Shown: positions 1 to 6,944 of the stretch, piece by piece
Position numbering within the stretch: the stretch's first letter is position 1
Layout of the letters: the number at the start of each line of letters is the position of its first letter
Source: Bacteroidota bacterium
GTDB lineage: Bacteria; Bacteroidota; Bacteroidia; Flavobacteriales; Flavobacteriaceae
Length of the DNA: 8,058 nt
NCBI GenBank assembly: GCA_947483095.1
Contig: CANKLD010000062.1
Span: 1 to 8,058, forward strand
Direction: 5' to 3'
The notes under the pieces: generated by a model
What the model saw: only the letters and a program-made list of their open reading frames with translations
Databases searched by the model: none
Told to the model about the DNA's origin: nothing
Position numbers and translations under genes: made by a program

Positions 1-1874
1 AAAGCTTTTTCTTCAGATAAACTGAATTTTTTTATTAAGAAATAGGCATTCATTACAATTTTTTCATGCCATAATAAATCGCTATCGTTAGACAGGAATT
101 TTTCTAATAATATAAATTTGAAATCTCCAAGAATATTATTTTTATTCAATGATTCATAACGGCTGGTAACGTCCACTTCCCCGTTTTTAACCATGTCTTT
201 CAGTACTTCTTTAAACATTAAGTTAATTTTTGTGGGCTCTCTAAATCCTAAATTGAAGTCAACTCTAAATAAATCATCTTTGATAATTTCAGTAACTTTA
301 TATTCTGTTTTATAGGGTTCACTGAGAATATTAACGTGGACAAACCAGTATAAATCGGCTCTTTTAGGGCGTTTTTGTAAAATAGAATACATTACTTTTT
401 CTTCAATTTCATCAGCTCGATTGGCATTGGTCATGTAAACCAAATGCGTGGCATATTTAGGAATAGATAAATCGGCACTTAATTCTGCTAATACCTTTTT
501 ATAAGAATCTATATTGACAAATTTTGTATAATTTTTACTAATTTTCTTAGCAAAATGCCAAATCGTCATTATTCCAATTAACATCAACGCAATAAATAAT
601 GTTACGTATCCACCATGAAGGAATTTATTTAAATTCGCAATCAAGAAACTAATTTCAATAGCTAAATAAATAAAAATTAAAGGGGTTATTATTAACCAAG
701 ATATCCTTTTAATTATCATAAAATAGGTGAGGAGCAACGTGGTCATAATCATGCAAAGAACAATCGCTAAACCATAAGCACCCTCCATATTACTTGATTC
801 TTCAAAATGTAAAACAATCATAACACAACCTGCAAAAAGGAGCCAGTTTATGGAAGGAATATACAATTGTCCTTTTAATTCTGTAGGATATTTTATTTTT
901 ACTTTTGGCCAAAAATTCAAACGCATCGCCTCATTTATCAATGTAAATGAACCACTAATTAAGGCTTGTGATGCTATTACGGCAGCAAGAGTTGCGATTA
1001 CAATTCCAAAAGGTAAAAACCAACTTTCCATAATTAAATAGAAGGGGTTTCCATTTTTTCCTCCTAAAGTTTGTAATGTTTCTCCTTCATGCTGAATTAA
1101 ATAGGCAGCTTGACCGAAGTAATTTAAAACCAATGTCGTTTTTACAAAAATCCAACTGATTCTGATGTTTTTTCTACCGCAATGTCCCATATCCGAATAC
1201 AACGCTTCCGCACCCGTGGTACACAGAAATACGAATCCTAAAACATAAAATCCTTCTGGGTGAATTGATAGTAAATGAATAGCATAATAAGGATTTAATG
1301 CTTTTAAAACTTCAATATGGTTCGCCATTTGAATTGCTCCAAGAACACCTAACATTCCAAACCAAATTAACATCATTGGAGCAAAAAACTTTCCTACCAA
1401 TTTTGTTCCAAATTGTTGAATAGTAAAGAGTATAAATAAAATTCCAATTACGATTGGAATGGTATTAATGTCAGGATAATAAGTTCTAATTCCCTCAACC
1501 GCAGAGGCTACCGAAATCGGCGGGGTGATTATTCCATCTGCTAAAAGTGCACTTCCTCCAATAATTGCAGGAACAATTAGCCATTTTACCTTGGTTCGTT
1601 TTACTAAAGCATATAACGCAAAAATTCCTCCTTCGCCATTATTATCAGCACTTAGCGTTATTAAAACATATTTAATGGTAGTTTGCAGGGTTAAAGTCCA
1701 AAAAATACAGGAAATACCTCCTAATACAACGTCGGCATTAATAGCGTGAAGCCCAATGATTGCTTTCATTACATACAAAGGAGAGGTTCCAATATCGCCG
1801 TAAATTATACCTAAAGTAATTAATAATCCACCTAAAGTTAATTTACTATGTAAATCGTGATGTTGAGCCCTCAT
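1..1874 (-). CDS. kup: KUP-family potassium uptake transporter, C-terminus cut by window edge
   Basis: KUP/HAK/KT-type K+ uptake permease of the inner membrane, generally understood as a K+/H+ symporter. The reading frame is open from the ATG at 1872-1874 to the left edge (about 624 codons), so the stop codon lies outside the window. The N-terminus carries the family hallmark GDIGTSPLY at residues 26-34, in the first membrane segment. A second hallmark, ALYSDMGHCG, lies near residues 224-233 (usually ALYADMGHFG). Many hydrophobic segments follow up to about residue 440, then a soluble cytoplasmic domain. Family members are usually about 620-660 residues, so probably only a short tail is missing. 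The chosen start is the first ATG before the conserved segment and lies 22 bases after a TAnnTTTG box. It appears to be transcribed alone, since a terminator separates it from the gene upstream. Family assignment is secure; ion specificity is inferred from the family. Confidence 0.95.
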   Translation of the reverse strand, partial: MRAQHHDLHSKLTLGGLLITLGIIYGDIGTSPLYVMKAIIGLHAINADVVLGGISCIFWTLTLQTTIKYVLITLSADNNGEGGIFALYALVKRTKVKWLIVPAIIGGSALLADGIITPPISVASAVEGIRTYYPDINTIPIVIGILFILFTIQQFGTKLVGKFFAPMMLIWFGMLGVLGAIQMANHIEVLKALNPYYAIHLLSIHPEGFYVLGFVFLCTTGAEALYSDMGHCGRKNIRISWIFVKTTLVLNYFGQAAYLIQHEGETLQTLGGKNGNPFYLIMESWFLPFGIVIATLAAVIASQALISGSFTLINEAMRLNFWPKVKIKYPTELKGQLYIPSINWLLFAGCVMIVLHFEESSNMEGAYGLAIVLCMIMTTLLLTYFMIIKRISWLIITPLIFIYLAIEISFLIANLNKFLHGGYVTLFIALMLIGIMTIWHFAKKISKNYTKFVNIDSYKKVLAELSADLSIPKYATHLVYMTNANRADEIEEKVMYSILQKRPKRADLYWFVHVNILSEPYKTEYKVTEIIKDDLFRVDFNLGFREPTKINLMFKEVLKDMVKNGEVDVTSRYESLNKNNILGDFKFILLEKFLSNDSDLLWHEKIVMNAYFLIKKFSLSEEKA

Positions 1875-1896
1875 AAAAATATCTTAAAAAAGAGTA

Positions 1897-1904
1897 CAAA
1901 TTTA
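1897..1904 (-). promoter_or_regulatory. Putative -7 box of the kup promoter
   Basis: On the minus strand this reads TAAATTTG, an exact match to the Bacteroidota -7 consensus TAnnTTTG, 22 bases before the kup ATG. No convincing TTTG -33 element is visible at 17-23 bases upstream, so the call rests on the -7 box and its position. AT-rich DNA produces such matches by chance, which limits confidence. Confidence 0.45.
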
Positions 1905-1974
1905 TTACTATTAAATTTAATATTGATAAATGATTGTGTTTTTTTTATTTTTAGATTAAAATATTTAATCAAAT

Positions 1975-2006
1975 AAAAAAGCACCGTCAATTGGCGGTAC
2001 TTTTTA
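1975..2006 (-). terminator. Rho-independent terminator after the aromatic-rich exported protein gene
   Basis: The stem pairs ACCG (1983-1986) with CGGT (1995-1998), extended inward by a T-G and a C-G pair around the loop AATT. It extends outward past one C-A mismatch to a G-C pair, and then into an A-run facing a T-run. Read on the minus strand the hairpin is followed by a T-tract and begins about 20 bases after the stop codon at 2026. The flanking A-run and T-run would also permit plus-strand termination, but no plus-strand gene leads into it. Confidence 0.8.
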
Positions 2007-2025
2007 TTGGATTCAAAATCAAAAA

Positions 2026-2985
2026 TTATTTTCTCGAATTGTTATTTTTATTTTCTCTAGGATTTGAATTTCTGGGGGTCTTTTCGTTATTTTGTCTTCC
2101 TATAGGATTAGTTGCTTCAGTACTTGTGTTTTGTCTTGGACTTGTACTCTGGCTATTGTTCCTGGGAGTTGTTATATCCGTTCTAGTAGTCGTTCTTGGA
2201 GTAATAACAGTGTTATTTTCCGCTCTATTATTTCCATTCGAAGTTCTGCTTTTATCCAATTCGTATCGATTTGAAACGCTTGTATTTCTTCTTTCAAATG
2301 AACGTTCTGGGTTTCTAACCTCATAACTATTAGTGCGAACATTTCTATGTAGATTTATTGCAACGGAACTTCTCCTAATAGTCACATAATTATAATAATT
2401 GTTGTGGTTTATCCAACGGCGTACGTTTCTATGGTAGCGATACATTGGAAAAGGACGCCAATTATAGTAATATTGTGGATAATATCCCCAATTCCAACCA
2501 GAATAGTAAATGCTATAATTAGGAGACCAGAAATAATTAAATAATCTTGGAGAATGAACATAAACGGGTTCATAAATATAATTATTTCCATACATATAAA
2601 CATCGCCCACAACTTGAACTTGCATTCTATTATTTTCGTCTCGTTCCACCTCAATAGTAGCTACATCCTGAAATATATCTTTTTCTAAAATGGCTTGAAT
2701 AACAATTAGATGTGTATTTCTTTCAACAGATTCAATAACTCTTAGGTAATCAACTAGATTGTCATTATTTAAATCCAAATTTGATATTTTATACTTTGGA
2801 TCATTTAAACGTTTTTCAAAATCTTCTAAATTCTCAGAATCCCCAAAAATTGATGCCACCGCTTTCAAATCTAAATTATCGCTAATCTCAGAATTCGTTG
2901 CATTAACAGTAGTTCTAGTTTGTGAATTAATGGTATTCACAAAAAATAAAGTAAAAATTGATAAAAAAATGAGGTTCGTTTTCAT
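2026..2985 (-). CDS. Exported aromatic-rich hypothetical protein with disordered polar tail
   Basis: No named function is recognised. The protein has 319 residues and starts with a signal peptide (charged MKTN, hydrophobic core about 5-17, likely cleavage near Ser21). There is no lipobox cysteine. Residues 35-125 look like a small folded domain with a Ca-binding-like loop, DLNNDNLVDY at 71-80, where D71, N73, D75 and D79 match the spacing of dockerin/EF-hand loops but the usual twelfth-position Glu is absent. Residues 128-200 are extremely rich in Tyr, Trp, Asn and Pro (for example GWNWGYYPQYYYNWRPFP at 163-180). Residues 205-319 are low-complexity Asn/Arg/Thr/Ser, probably disordered and basic. 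It is flanked downstream by a strong terminator and upstream by a divergent gene, so it is probably monocistronic. An envelope or surface role is inferred only from the signal peptide and composition. Confidence 0.85.
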   Translation of the reverse strand: MKTNLIFLSIFTLFFVNTINSQTRTTVNATNSEISDNLDLKAVASIFGDSENLEDFEKRLNDPKYKISNLDLNNDNLVDYLRVIESVERNTHLIVIQAILEKDIFQDVATIEVERDENNRMQVQVVGDVYMYGNNYIYEPVYVHSPRLFNYFWSPNYSIYYSGWNWGYYPQYYYNWRPFPMYRYHRNVRRWINHNNYYNYVTIRRSSVAINLHRNVRTNSYEVRNPERSFERRNTSVSNRYELDKSRTSNGNNRAENNTVITPRTTTRTDITTPRNNSQSTSPRQNTSTEATNPIGRQNNEKTPRNSNPRENKNNNSRK

Positions 2986-3083
2986 GGTATTTTGATTTTA
3001 GAATTACTACTTTTTGAAAATATCCAATTACTATGCCAACAATCAATTTTAACATAACTTAAACTTTTTATAGAATATTCATG

Positions 3084-3091
3084 TAAATTAG
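3084..3091 (+). promoter_or_regulatory. Weak -7-like box before the beta-propeller gene
   Basis: The sequence TAAATTAG matches TAnnTTTG at all but one position and ends 18 bases before the ATG at 3110, the same spacing as the better boxes in this window. No -33 element was found. The 124-bp divergent gap (2986-3109) otherwise shows no clear operator or hairpin, and no CAAAnnTA box for the minus-strand gene at 2985. Confidence 0.25.
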
Positions 3092-3109
3092 CTATTTAAA
3101 AGTAATCCT

Positions 3110-4156
3110 ATGAAATACCTTGTATCATTATTAATTTTAGTCTTGTTTAATCTCAATTCGAAACCGTTATTATCGAAATTTAATGGAAATAAAACTGCTG
3201 TTTCGATAGATACTCTTTTTACAGATAAGATTAGTATTAGAGCAATTGAAATGGATAAAAATAAAGTTTGGTATGCTGCCGATAATAATAGATTTGGCTA
3301 TTTTGATTTAATTACCAATAAACGTGTTGAACGTACTATTACATTAGATTCTTTGAAACTTGAATTTAGAAGTATCGCCCAGACCAAAAGTGATATTTAT
3401 ATTTTAAGTGTTGGAAATCCAGCTTTGTTATATAAAATTAATAAAAAAGATTTATCCTATAAATTAGTCTATCGAGAAAATCATGAAAAGGTATTTTATG
3501 ACGCCATTTACTTCATTGACAATAAAAAAGGAATTGCAATTGGTGATCCAACTGAAGATACTTTTTCTATAATTACAACCGACGACGGAGGTGCAACATG
3601 GAATAAAATACCAAGTAATAATTTACCAAAACTTGCAGTAGGAGAGGCGGCATTTGCGGCAAGCAATACTAATATTTGCGTAAAAGGGAATACGATATTT
3701 TTGGTTTCTGGCGGAATTAAGTCTAGAGTATTTGTAAGTGATGATTTTTGTAAAAATTGGCAAGTTTATGAAACTCCAATTATTCAAGGTCAATCGATGA
3801 CGGGAATTTTTTCGGCTGATTTTCTAAATGAAAAAACAGGAATTATTGTTGGAGGAAACTATGAAACACAATCCGACAATTATGCGAATAAAGCCATAAC
3901 ATTTGACGGAGGTCAATCCTGGAAATTAGTTGGCATTAATCAAGGTTTTGGATATGCTTCCTGTGTTCAATTTGTTCCCAATACCAATGGAAAAAATATC
4001 CTGAGTGTTGGAACTACAGGAATCTATAATTCTACTAATCAAGGTGAAAATTGGAATAAATTATCTGATGATAAAGATCTATTTACCCTAAGATTTCAAG
4101 ATTCCAATACTGCTTTTTTAGCTGGAAAAAACAAACTGGTTAGAATGAAATTTTAA
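3110..4156 (+). CDS. Exported Asp-box (BNR/YCF48-like) beta-propeller protein
   Basis: A 348-residue protein with an N-terminal signal peptide (hydrophobic about 4-16; no lipobox cysteine), so it is exported, probably to the periplasm. Four Asp-box-type motifs of the S/T-x-D-x-G-x-x-W kind are visible at 156-164 (TTDDGGATW), 209-217 (VSDDFCKNW), 263-271 (ITFDGGQSW) and 307-315 (NSTNQGENW), the second and fourth degenerate. They are spaced about 45-55 residues apart, as expected for beta-propeller blades, and further blades without the motif probably occupy residues 40-150. Related proteins are often labelled oxidoreductase or photosystem II stability factor-like, but nothing here supports an enzymatic reaction and no redox-cofactor motif is seen. 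It converges with folE, leaving only 10 bp and no visible hairpin between the two stops. The fold is confident; function is unknown. Confidence 0.88.
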   Translation: MKYLVSLLILVLFNLNSKPLLSKFNGNKTAVSIDTLFTDKISIRAIEMDKNKVWYAADNNRFGYFDLITNKRVERTITLDSLKLEFRSIAQTKSDIYILSVGNPALLYKINKKDLSYKLVYRENHEKVFYDAIYFIDNKKGIAIGDPTEDTFSIITTDDGGATWNKIPSNNLPKLAVGEAAFAASNTNICVKGNTIFLVSGGIKSRVFVSDDFCKNWQVYETPIIQGQSMTGIFSADFLNEKTGIIVGGNYETQSDNYANKAITFDGGQSWKLVGINQGFGYASCVQFVPNTNGKNILSVGTTGIYNSTNQGENWNKLSDDKDLFTLRFQDSNTAFLAGKNKLVRMKF

Positions 4157-4166
4157 TAATTTGTAA

Positions 4167-4766
4167 TTAACTCAATTTATTTGAAATCAAACTGATGAAT
4201 TCCTTTCTGGTTTTATCCTTTTCAAATGCGCCTGTAAATGATGAGGTTGTGGTGTAAGAATTCTGTTTTTGAATCCCTCTCATTTGCATGCACATGTGTT
4301 GCGCCTCTATTACAACTGCCACTCCAAGTGGATTTAATGCTTCTTGAATACAGTTTTTAATTTCGTCAGTCAATCGTTCTTGAACTTGCATTCTTCTTGC
4401 AAATGCGTCAACAATTCTAGGTATTTTACTTAATCCCACAATTTGACCATTTGGAATATAAGCCACGTGCGCTTTTCCAAAAAAAGGTAACATGTGGTGT
4501 TCACACATGGAGTAAACTTCAATGTCTTTTACTAAAATCATTTGTTGGTGATCTTCTGTAAATAATGCGGATTTTAAAATTTCGAGCGGATTTAAATCGT
4601 AACCATGAGTAAGAAATTGCATTGCTTTGGCTACTCTTTCAGGTGTTTTTTGCAAACCCTCACGGTTTACATCTTCTCCTAAATTTTCTATAATAGTTTT
4701 ATAATTTTCAGATAATGATTCAATTAATTTTGTATCGTAAATCTCAATTTTTTCGTAACTTTTCAT
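4167..4766 (-). CDS. folE: GTP cyclohydrolase I (FolE type)
   Basis: Catalyses GTP + H2O to 7,8-dihydroneopterin triphosphate + formate, the entry step to tetrahydrofolate and other pterins, in the cytoplasm as a homodecamer. At 199 residues it is close to full family length. The zinc site is intact: Cys88 and His91 in MCEHHMLPF (87-95) and Cys159 in [11 protein letters not shown] (155-165). His90 and His157 match the catalytic histidines of the family. The conserved stretch [20 protein letters not shown] (111-130) and [10 protein letters not shown] (40-49) are also present. It is the last gene of a three-gene minus-strand operon, 13 bp after the SDR gene. That setting suggests the enzyme feeds a pterin-dependent function shared with its neighbours, and it may be a second copy beside a housekeeping folE elsewhere (inference, not testable here). 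Confidence 0.97.
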   Translation of the reverse strand: MKSYEKIEIYDTKLIESLSENYKTIIENLGEDVNREGLQKTPERVAKAMQFLTHGYDLNPLEILKSALFTEDHQQMILVKDIEVYSMCEHHMLPFFGKAHVAYIPNGQIVGLSKIPRIVDAFARRMQVQERLTDEIKNCIQEALNPLGVAVVIEAQHMCMQMRGIQKQNSYTTTSSFTGAFEKDKTRKEFISLISNKLS

Positions 4767-4779
4767 TAATTTTCTATTG

Positions 4780-5463
4780 TTATATTTTAAAACTTACAAT
4801 CCCATAATCCATTTCAAAAACTTGTCCTGATATTGATTTTGCACTATCTGACATTAAAAATTTTGCCATTCCCGCAACTTCCTCAGGATCTAAATATCCC
4901 TTCATTGGATGTCTTTCAATCATGTTTTCTTTCATTCTATCATTTCGAAGAATGGCAGCCGATAGTGAAGTTTCAGTTATTGTTGGTGCAATTGCGTTTA
5001 CCCTAATAGTAGGTGCTAATTCAGCTCCAAGCGATTTCACCAAACCTTCAACGCCTGATTTAGCTGTTGCAATACTGGCGTGAAATGGCATTCCTAATTT
5101 TGCAGCTACAGTACTGAACAATATTATTGAAGGATTTGTTCCTTTTTTTAAAGTTGGTAAATATTTTTGAATCGATTTTACTGCTCCTATTACATTAATT
5201 TCAAAATCGTTTCTGAAATCATCTATTCCTAAGCTCATTATTGGTTTTAAATTAATAGAACCTGGACAGTATATTAACACGTCAACTTGCTCGATATCGG
5301 GAAGTTCAGAAACTAAAACGTCCAATTGATAATTGGTTAAATTAGGATGAGAAATTTCAGGGAGGTTTCTACTGATGTTTATAACGTTATTGTTTTCAAT
5401 TGCATTTTTCAAAATTGCATTTCCAATACCTTTGCTTCCGCCAATGATTACTATGTTTTTCAT
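4780..5463 (-). CDS. SDR-fold oxidoreductase-like protein lacking the canonical catalytic Tyr
   Basis: A 227-residue Rossmann-fold protein of the short-chain dehydrogenase/reductase superfamily. The nucleotide-binding GxxxGxG motif is GGSKGIG (8-14). The usual NNAG structural motif is replaced by YCPG (65-68). Asn90 in FEINVIG and Ser117 in ILFSTVA match the Asn and Ser of the catalytic tetrad, and Lys135 matches the Lys. The YxxxK tyrosine position, however, is Ile131 (HASIATAK, 128-135). The C-terminal VFEMDYG (215-221) resembles the usual GG-x-x-x-x-D-G-G ending. Its ATG directly abuts the stop codon of the DUF2805 gene and it ends 13 bp before folE, so all three are co-transcribed. A reaction on a pterin or other carbonyl substrate is possible, but the missing tyrosine means standard SDR chemistry should not be assumed. 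Substrate unknown. Confidence 0.9.
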   Translation of the reverse strand: MKNIVIIGGSKGIGNAILKNAIENNNVINISRNLPEISHPNLTNYQLDVLVSELPDIEQVDVLIYCPGSINLKPIMSLGIDDFRNDFEINVIGAVKSIQKYLPTLKKGTNPSIILFSTVAAKLGMPFHASIATAKSGVEGLVKSLGAELAPTIRVNAIAPTITETSLSAAILRNDRMKENMIERHPMKGYLDPEEVAGMAKFLMSDSAKSISGQVFEMDYGIVSFKI

Positions 5464-5742
5464 TTATCTTTTAGCTATTTTATTATTGTTTATTTGTCTT
5501 TGTCTGGTGCATTTAAATCTACCTTCCCGATAATCACGAAGTTTTTCATGCTTTGTTTTGCGTCCCTGAACTCTTGCTCGCCACATTCTGAAACTTGAAG
5601 GTTTCATTTCTCTGCGCATCAAATCAATGACTTCCTGTTCTTTTAAGCCAAATTGAAGTAAAATAGCATCAAATGTGGTTCGGTCTTCCCAAGCCATTTC
5701 GATTATTCGATCTATTTCTATTTCAGAAAACTCCTTTTCCAT
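5464..5742 (-). CDS. DUF2805 / TIGR03643-family small protein
   Basis: A 92-residue basic protein recognised by the conserved core IIEMAWEDRTTFDAILLQFG (13-32), VIDLMRREMKPSSFRMW (38-54) and RARVQGRKTKH (55-65), which fit DUF2805 (TIGR03643). The core looks helical and could be a helix-turn-helix-like nucleic-acid-binding unit (inference from the pattern FDAILLQFGLKEQEVIDLM). The tail from about residue 66 is rich in Arg/Lys/Asn and variable. It is the first gene of the operon with the SDR gene and folE, and its TAA is immediately followed by the SDR ATG. From memory, this family recurs near photolyase/cryptochrome genes, often with a DUF2256 protein; neither is in this window. Biochemical function is unknown. 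The start is the ATG 21 bases after a perfect TAnnTTTG box. Confidence 0.88.
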   Translation of the reverse strand: MEKEFSEIEIDRIIEMAWEDRTTFDAILLQFGLKEQEVIDLMRREMKPSSFRMWRARVQGRKTKHEKLRDYREGRFKCTRQRQINNNKIAKR

Positions 5743-5763
5743 AATGCTGTTTATTTCAGATTA

Positions 5764-5771
5764 CAAAGGTA
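5764..5771 (-). promoter_or_regulatory. -7 box of the DUF2805-SDR-folE operon promoter
   Basis: On the minus strand this reads TACCTTTG, an exact TAnnTTTG match, 21 bases before the operon's first ATG. That leaves a leader of about 15 bases. A TTTG -33 element is not evident at the normal distance, which is where an inverted repeat (5776-5807) lies. A promoter without a good -33 and overlapped by an operator would fit regulated expression. Confidence 0.55.
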
Positions 5772-5775
5772 TAAA

Positions 5776-5807
5776 TTGTTTAACGAATTATCACGATTGT
5801 TAAACAA
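5776..5807. promoter_or_regulatory. Candidate operator: 9-bp inverted repeat in the divergent promoter region
   Basis: TTGTTTAAC (5776-5784) and GTTAAACAA (5799-5807) are perfect inverted repeats separated by 14 bases. Centre-to-centre spacing of the arms is 23 bp, about two helical turns, which suits a dimeric regulator. The element starts 4 bases upstream of the minus-strand -7 box and spans its -33 zone. Its right arm ends 20 bases upstream of the plus-strand -7-like box. It could therefore affect both the folE operon and the rluE-like/trmL pair. The regulator is unknown and not encoded in the window. Confidence 0.45.
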
Positions 5808-5827
5808 AATATTTATTAATTTAAATG

Positions 5828-5835
5828 TAAATTTG
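5828..5835 (+). promoter_or_regulatory. Putative -7 box for the pseudouridine synthase/trmL pair
   Basis: TAAATTTG exactly matches TAnnTTTG and ends 18 bases before the ATG at 5854. No good TTTG -33 element is seen at 17-23 bases upstream, so the evidence is one box plus consistent placement. Confidence 0.45.
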
Positions 5836-5853
5836 CATTTCAAATAGCCACTA

Positions 5854-6456
5854 ATGCACCAACATTTTATTTTAAACAAACCCTATGGTTATTTAAGCCA
5901 ATTTATTTACCAATTAAAAAGGAATAAAAAGTTGTTGGGTGAATTATACGACTTTCCGGAAGGCACCATGGCAATTGGACGTTTAGATGAAGATTCTGAA
6001 GGTTTGATTCTACTAACCACAGATGGAATGATTAGTGAATTGGTGCGAAGTAAAAAAGTAGACAAAGAATATTACGTTCAAGTTGATGGAATTATAACCC
6101 AAGAGGCAATTGACAAAATTCAAAATGGTGTTGAAATCGGCTTTAAAGGATCTAAATATAAAACTAAACCGTGCAGGGCCAGTTTAATTTCGGAAGTTCC
6201 AAATTTTGGGGATCGAGGTAAGAAAATTCGTGACGAACGCCACGGACCAACTTCTTGGGCTTCGATTACTCTTAATGAAGGAAAATTCAGACAAGTTAGA
6301 AAAATGACTTCTGCTGTTGGCTTTCCAACGTTAAGGTTGGTAAGAGTTAGAATTGGAAACGTACATTTGAACGAATTAAAATCGGGAGAAGTTATTGAAA
6401 TAACGGATTCTCAAATCTTAAATCTAAATTCTAAATTCTTAAATCATAAATCATAA
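5854..6456 (+). CDS. rluE: RluE/RsuA-family rRNA pseudouridine synthase
   Basis: Converts uridine to pseudouridine in ribosomal RNA; in E. coli RluE acts on 23S rRNA U2457. The 200-residue protein begins directly with the catalytic domain (FILNKPYGYLSQF, 5-17), without the N-terminal S4 domain of RsuA/RluB, which is the RluE layout. The catalytic loop is GRLDEDSEGLILLT (42-55) with nucleophile Asp45. KEYYVQVDG (71-79) contributes the conserved Tyr, and LNEGKFRQVRKM (140-151) with RLVRVRIGNV (161-170) completes the active-site fold. The last 11-13 residues (from about 188) are encoded by an AT-rich short-repeat tract and are probably not functional. It is followed after 7 bp by trmL in the same direction, forming an RNA-modification pair. 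Exact target base is inferred from family, not visible. Confidence 0.92.
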   Translation: MHQHFILNKPYGYLSQFIYQLKRNKKLLGELYDFPEGTMAIGRLDEDSEGLILLTTDGMISELVRSKKVDKEYYVQVDGIITQEAIDKIQNGVEIGFKGSKYKTKPCRASLISEVPNFGDRGKKIRDERHGPTSWASITLNEGKFRQVRKMTSAVGFPTLRLVRVRIGNVHLNELKSGEVIEITDSQILNLNSKFLNHKS

Positions 6457-6459
6457 ATT
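6412..6459 (+). repeat. Short AT-rich degenerate tandem repeat (AAATC/AAATTC units) spanning a gene end
   Basis: Degenerate copies of AAATC, TAAATTC and AAATCAT follow each other at 6-8 base intervals across about 48 bases. The tract includes the stop codon of the pseudouridine synthase gene and most of the gap before trmL. Tracts of this kind occur between flavobacterial genes; here it also encodes the protein's C-terminal tail. Confidence 0.55.
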
Positions 6460-6463
6460 GACT

Positions 6464-6916
6464 ATGTTAAACATCGTTTTAGTAGAGCCAGAAATACCAA
6501 ATAATACCGGTAACATAGGGAGATTATGTGTAGGAACCGGTAACAGATTGCATCTAATTCATCCATTTGGATTTCAAATTACAGACAAGAATTTGAAACG
6601 CTCCGGTTTGGATTACTGGGTTCATTTGGATTGGAAAGAATATCAAAATACAGAGGAATGGATTGCCCAAATCCCAGATCTTTCTCGGGTATTTTTATTC
6701 AGTTCTCATGCTGATAAATCGTATTTAAAAGAGAATTTTCAAGATGGTGATTGGTTGGTTTTTGGAAAAGAAAGTGTGGGATTAAGTGACACTATTTTAA
6801 ATCAATTTCCAAATCATTTAACTATTCCAATTTCGCCGTTGGTACGAAGTTATAATTTAGCCAATTCGGTAGCATTTGCAATTGGCGAAGCAAAAAGACA
6901 AATAGAAATTAGATAG
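6464..6916 (+). CDS. trmL: tRNA (cytidine/uridine-34 2'-O)-methyltransferase TrmL
   Basis: SPOUT-class methyltransferase using S-adenosylmethionine to methylate the ribose of wobble base 34 in certain leucine tRNAs; cytoplasmic and dimeric. The 150-residue protein consists only of the knotted SPOUT domain, as in E. coli TrmL. It opens with MLNIVLVEPEIPNNTGNIGR (1-20) and continues LCVGTGNRLHLI (21-32). It then shows the knot motifs FGKESVGL (100-107) and IPISPLVRSYNLANSVAFA (121-139). I chose the ATG at 6464 rather than the in-frame TTG at 6458, because the start MLNIVL matches the family and the TTG sits within a repeat tract. It lies 7 bp after the pseudouridine synthase stop, so co-transcription is likely. 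No Shine-Dalgarno sequence is visible, as is usual in this phylum. Confidence 0.95.
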   Translation: MLNIVLVEPEIPNNTGNIGRLCVGTGNRLHLIHPFGFQITDKNLKRSGLDYWVHLDWKEYQNTEEWIAQIPDLSRVFLFSSHADKSYLKENFQDGDWLVFGKESVGLSDTILNQFPNHLTIPISPLVRSYNLANSVAFAIGEAKRQIEIR

Positions 6917-6944
6917 ATAAATTAAATGTTAGATTAAAAATGTT

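Noticed and set aside
850..1041. Small plus-strand open frames inside the kup region
   Set aside because: They are antisense to a continuous, strongly conserved KUP coding frame and have no recognisable product.
1991..2326. Open plus-strand frame encoding a hydrophobic Leu/Val/Phe-rich stretch, like a membrane protein
   Set aside because: It is antisense to the Asn/Arg/Thr-rich tail of the exported protein. The hydrophobic composition is what the complement of such AT-rich codons gives, and it overlaps the terminator hairpin at its start.
4157..4166. A terminator between the converging beta-propeller and folE genes
   Set aside because: Only 10 bases separate the stops and no GC-containing hairpin is visible there or immediately on either side.
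6458..6463. TTG at 6458 as the trmL start, adding two residues
   Set aside because: The ATG at 6464 gives MLNIVL, matching the family N-terminus, and the TTG lies at the edge of the AT-rich repeat tract.
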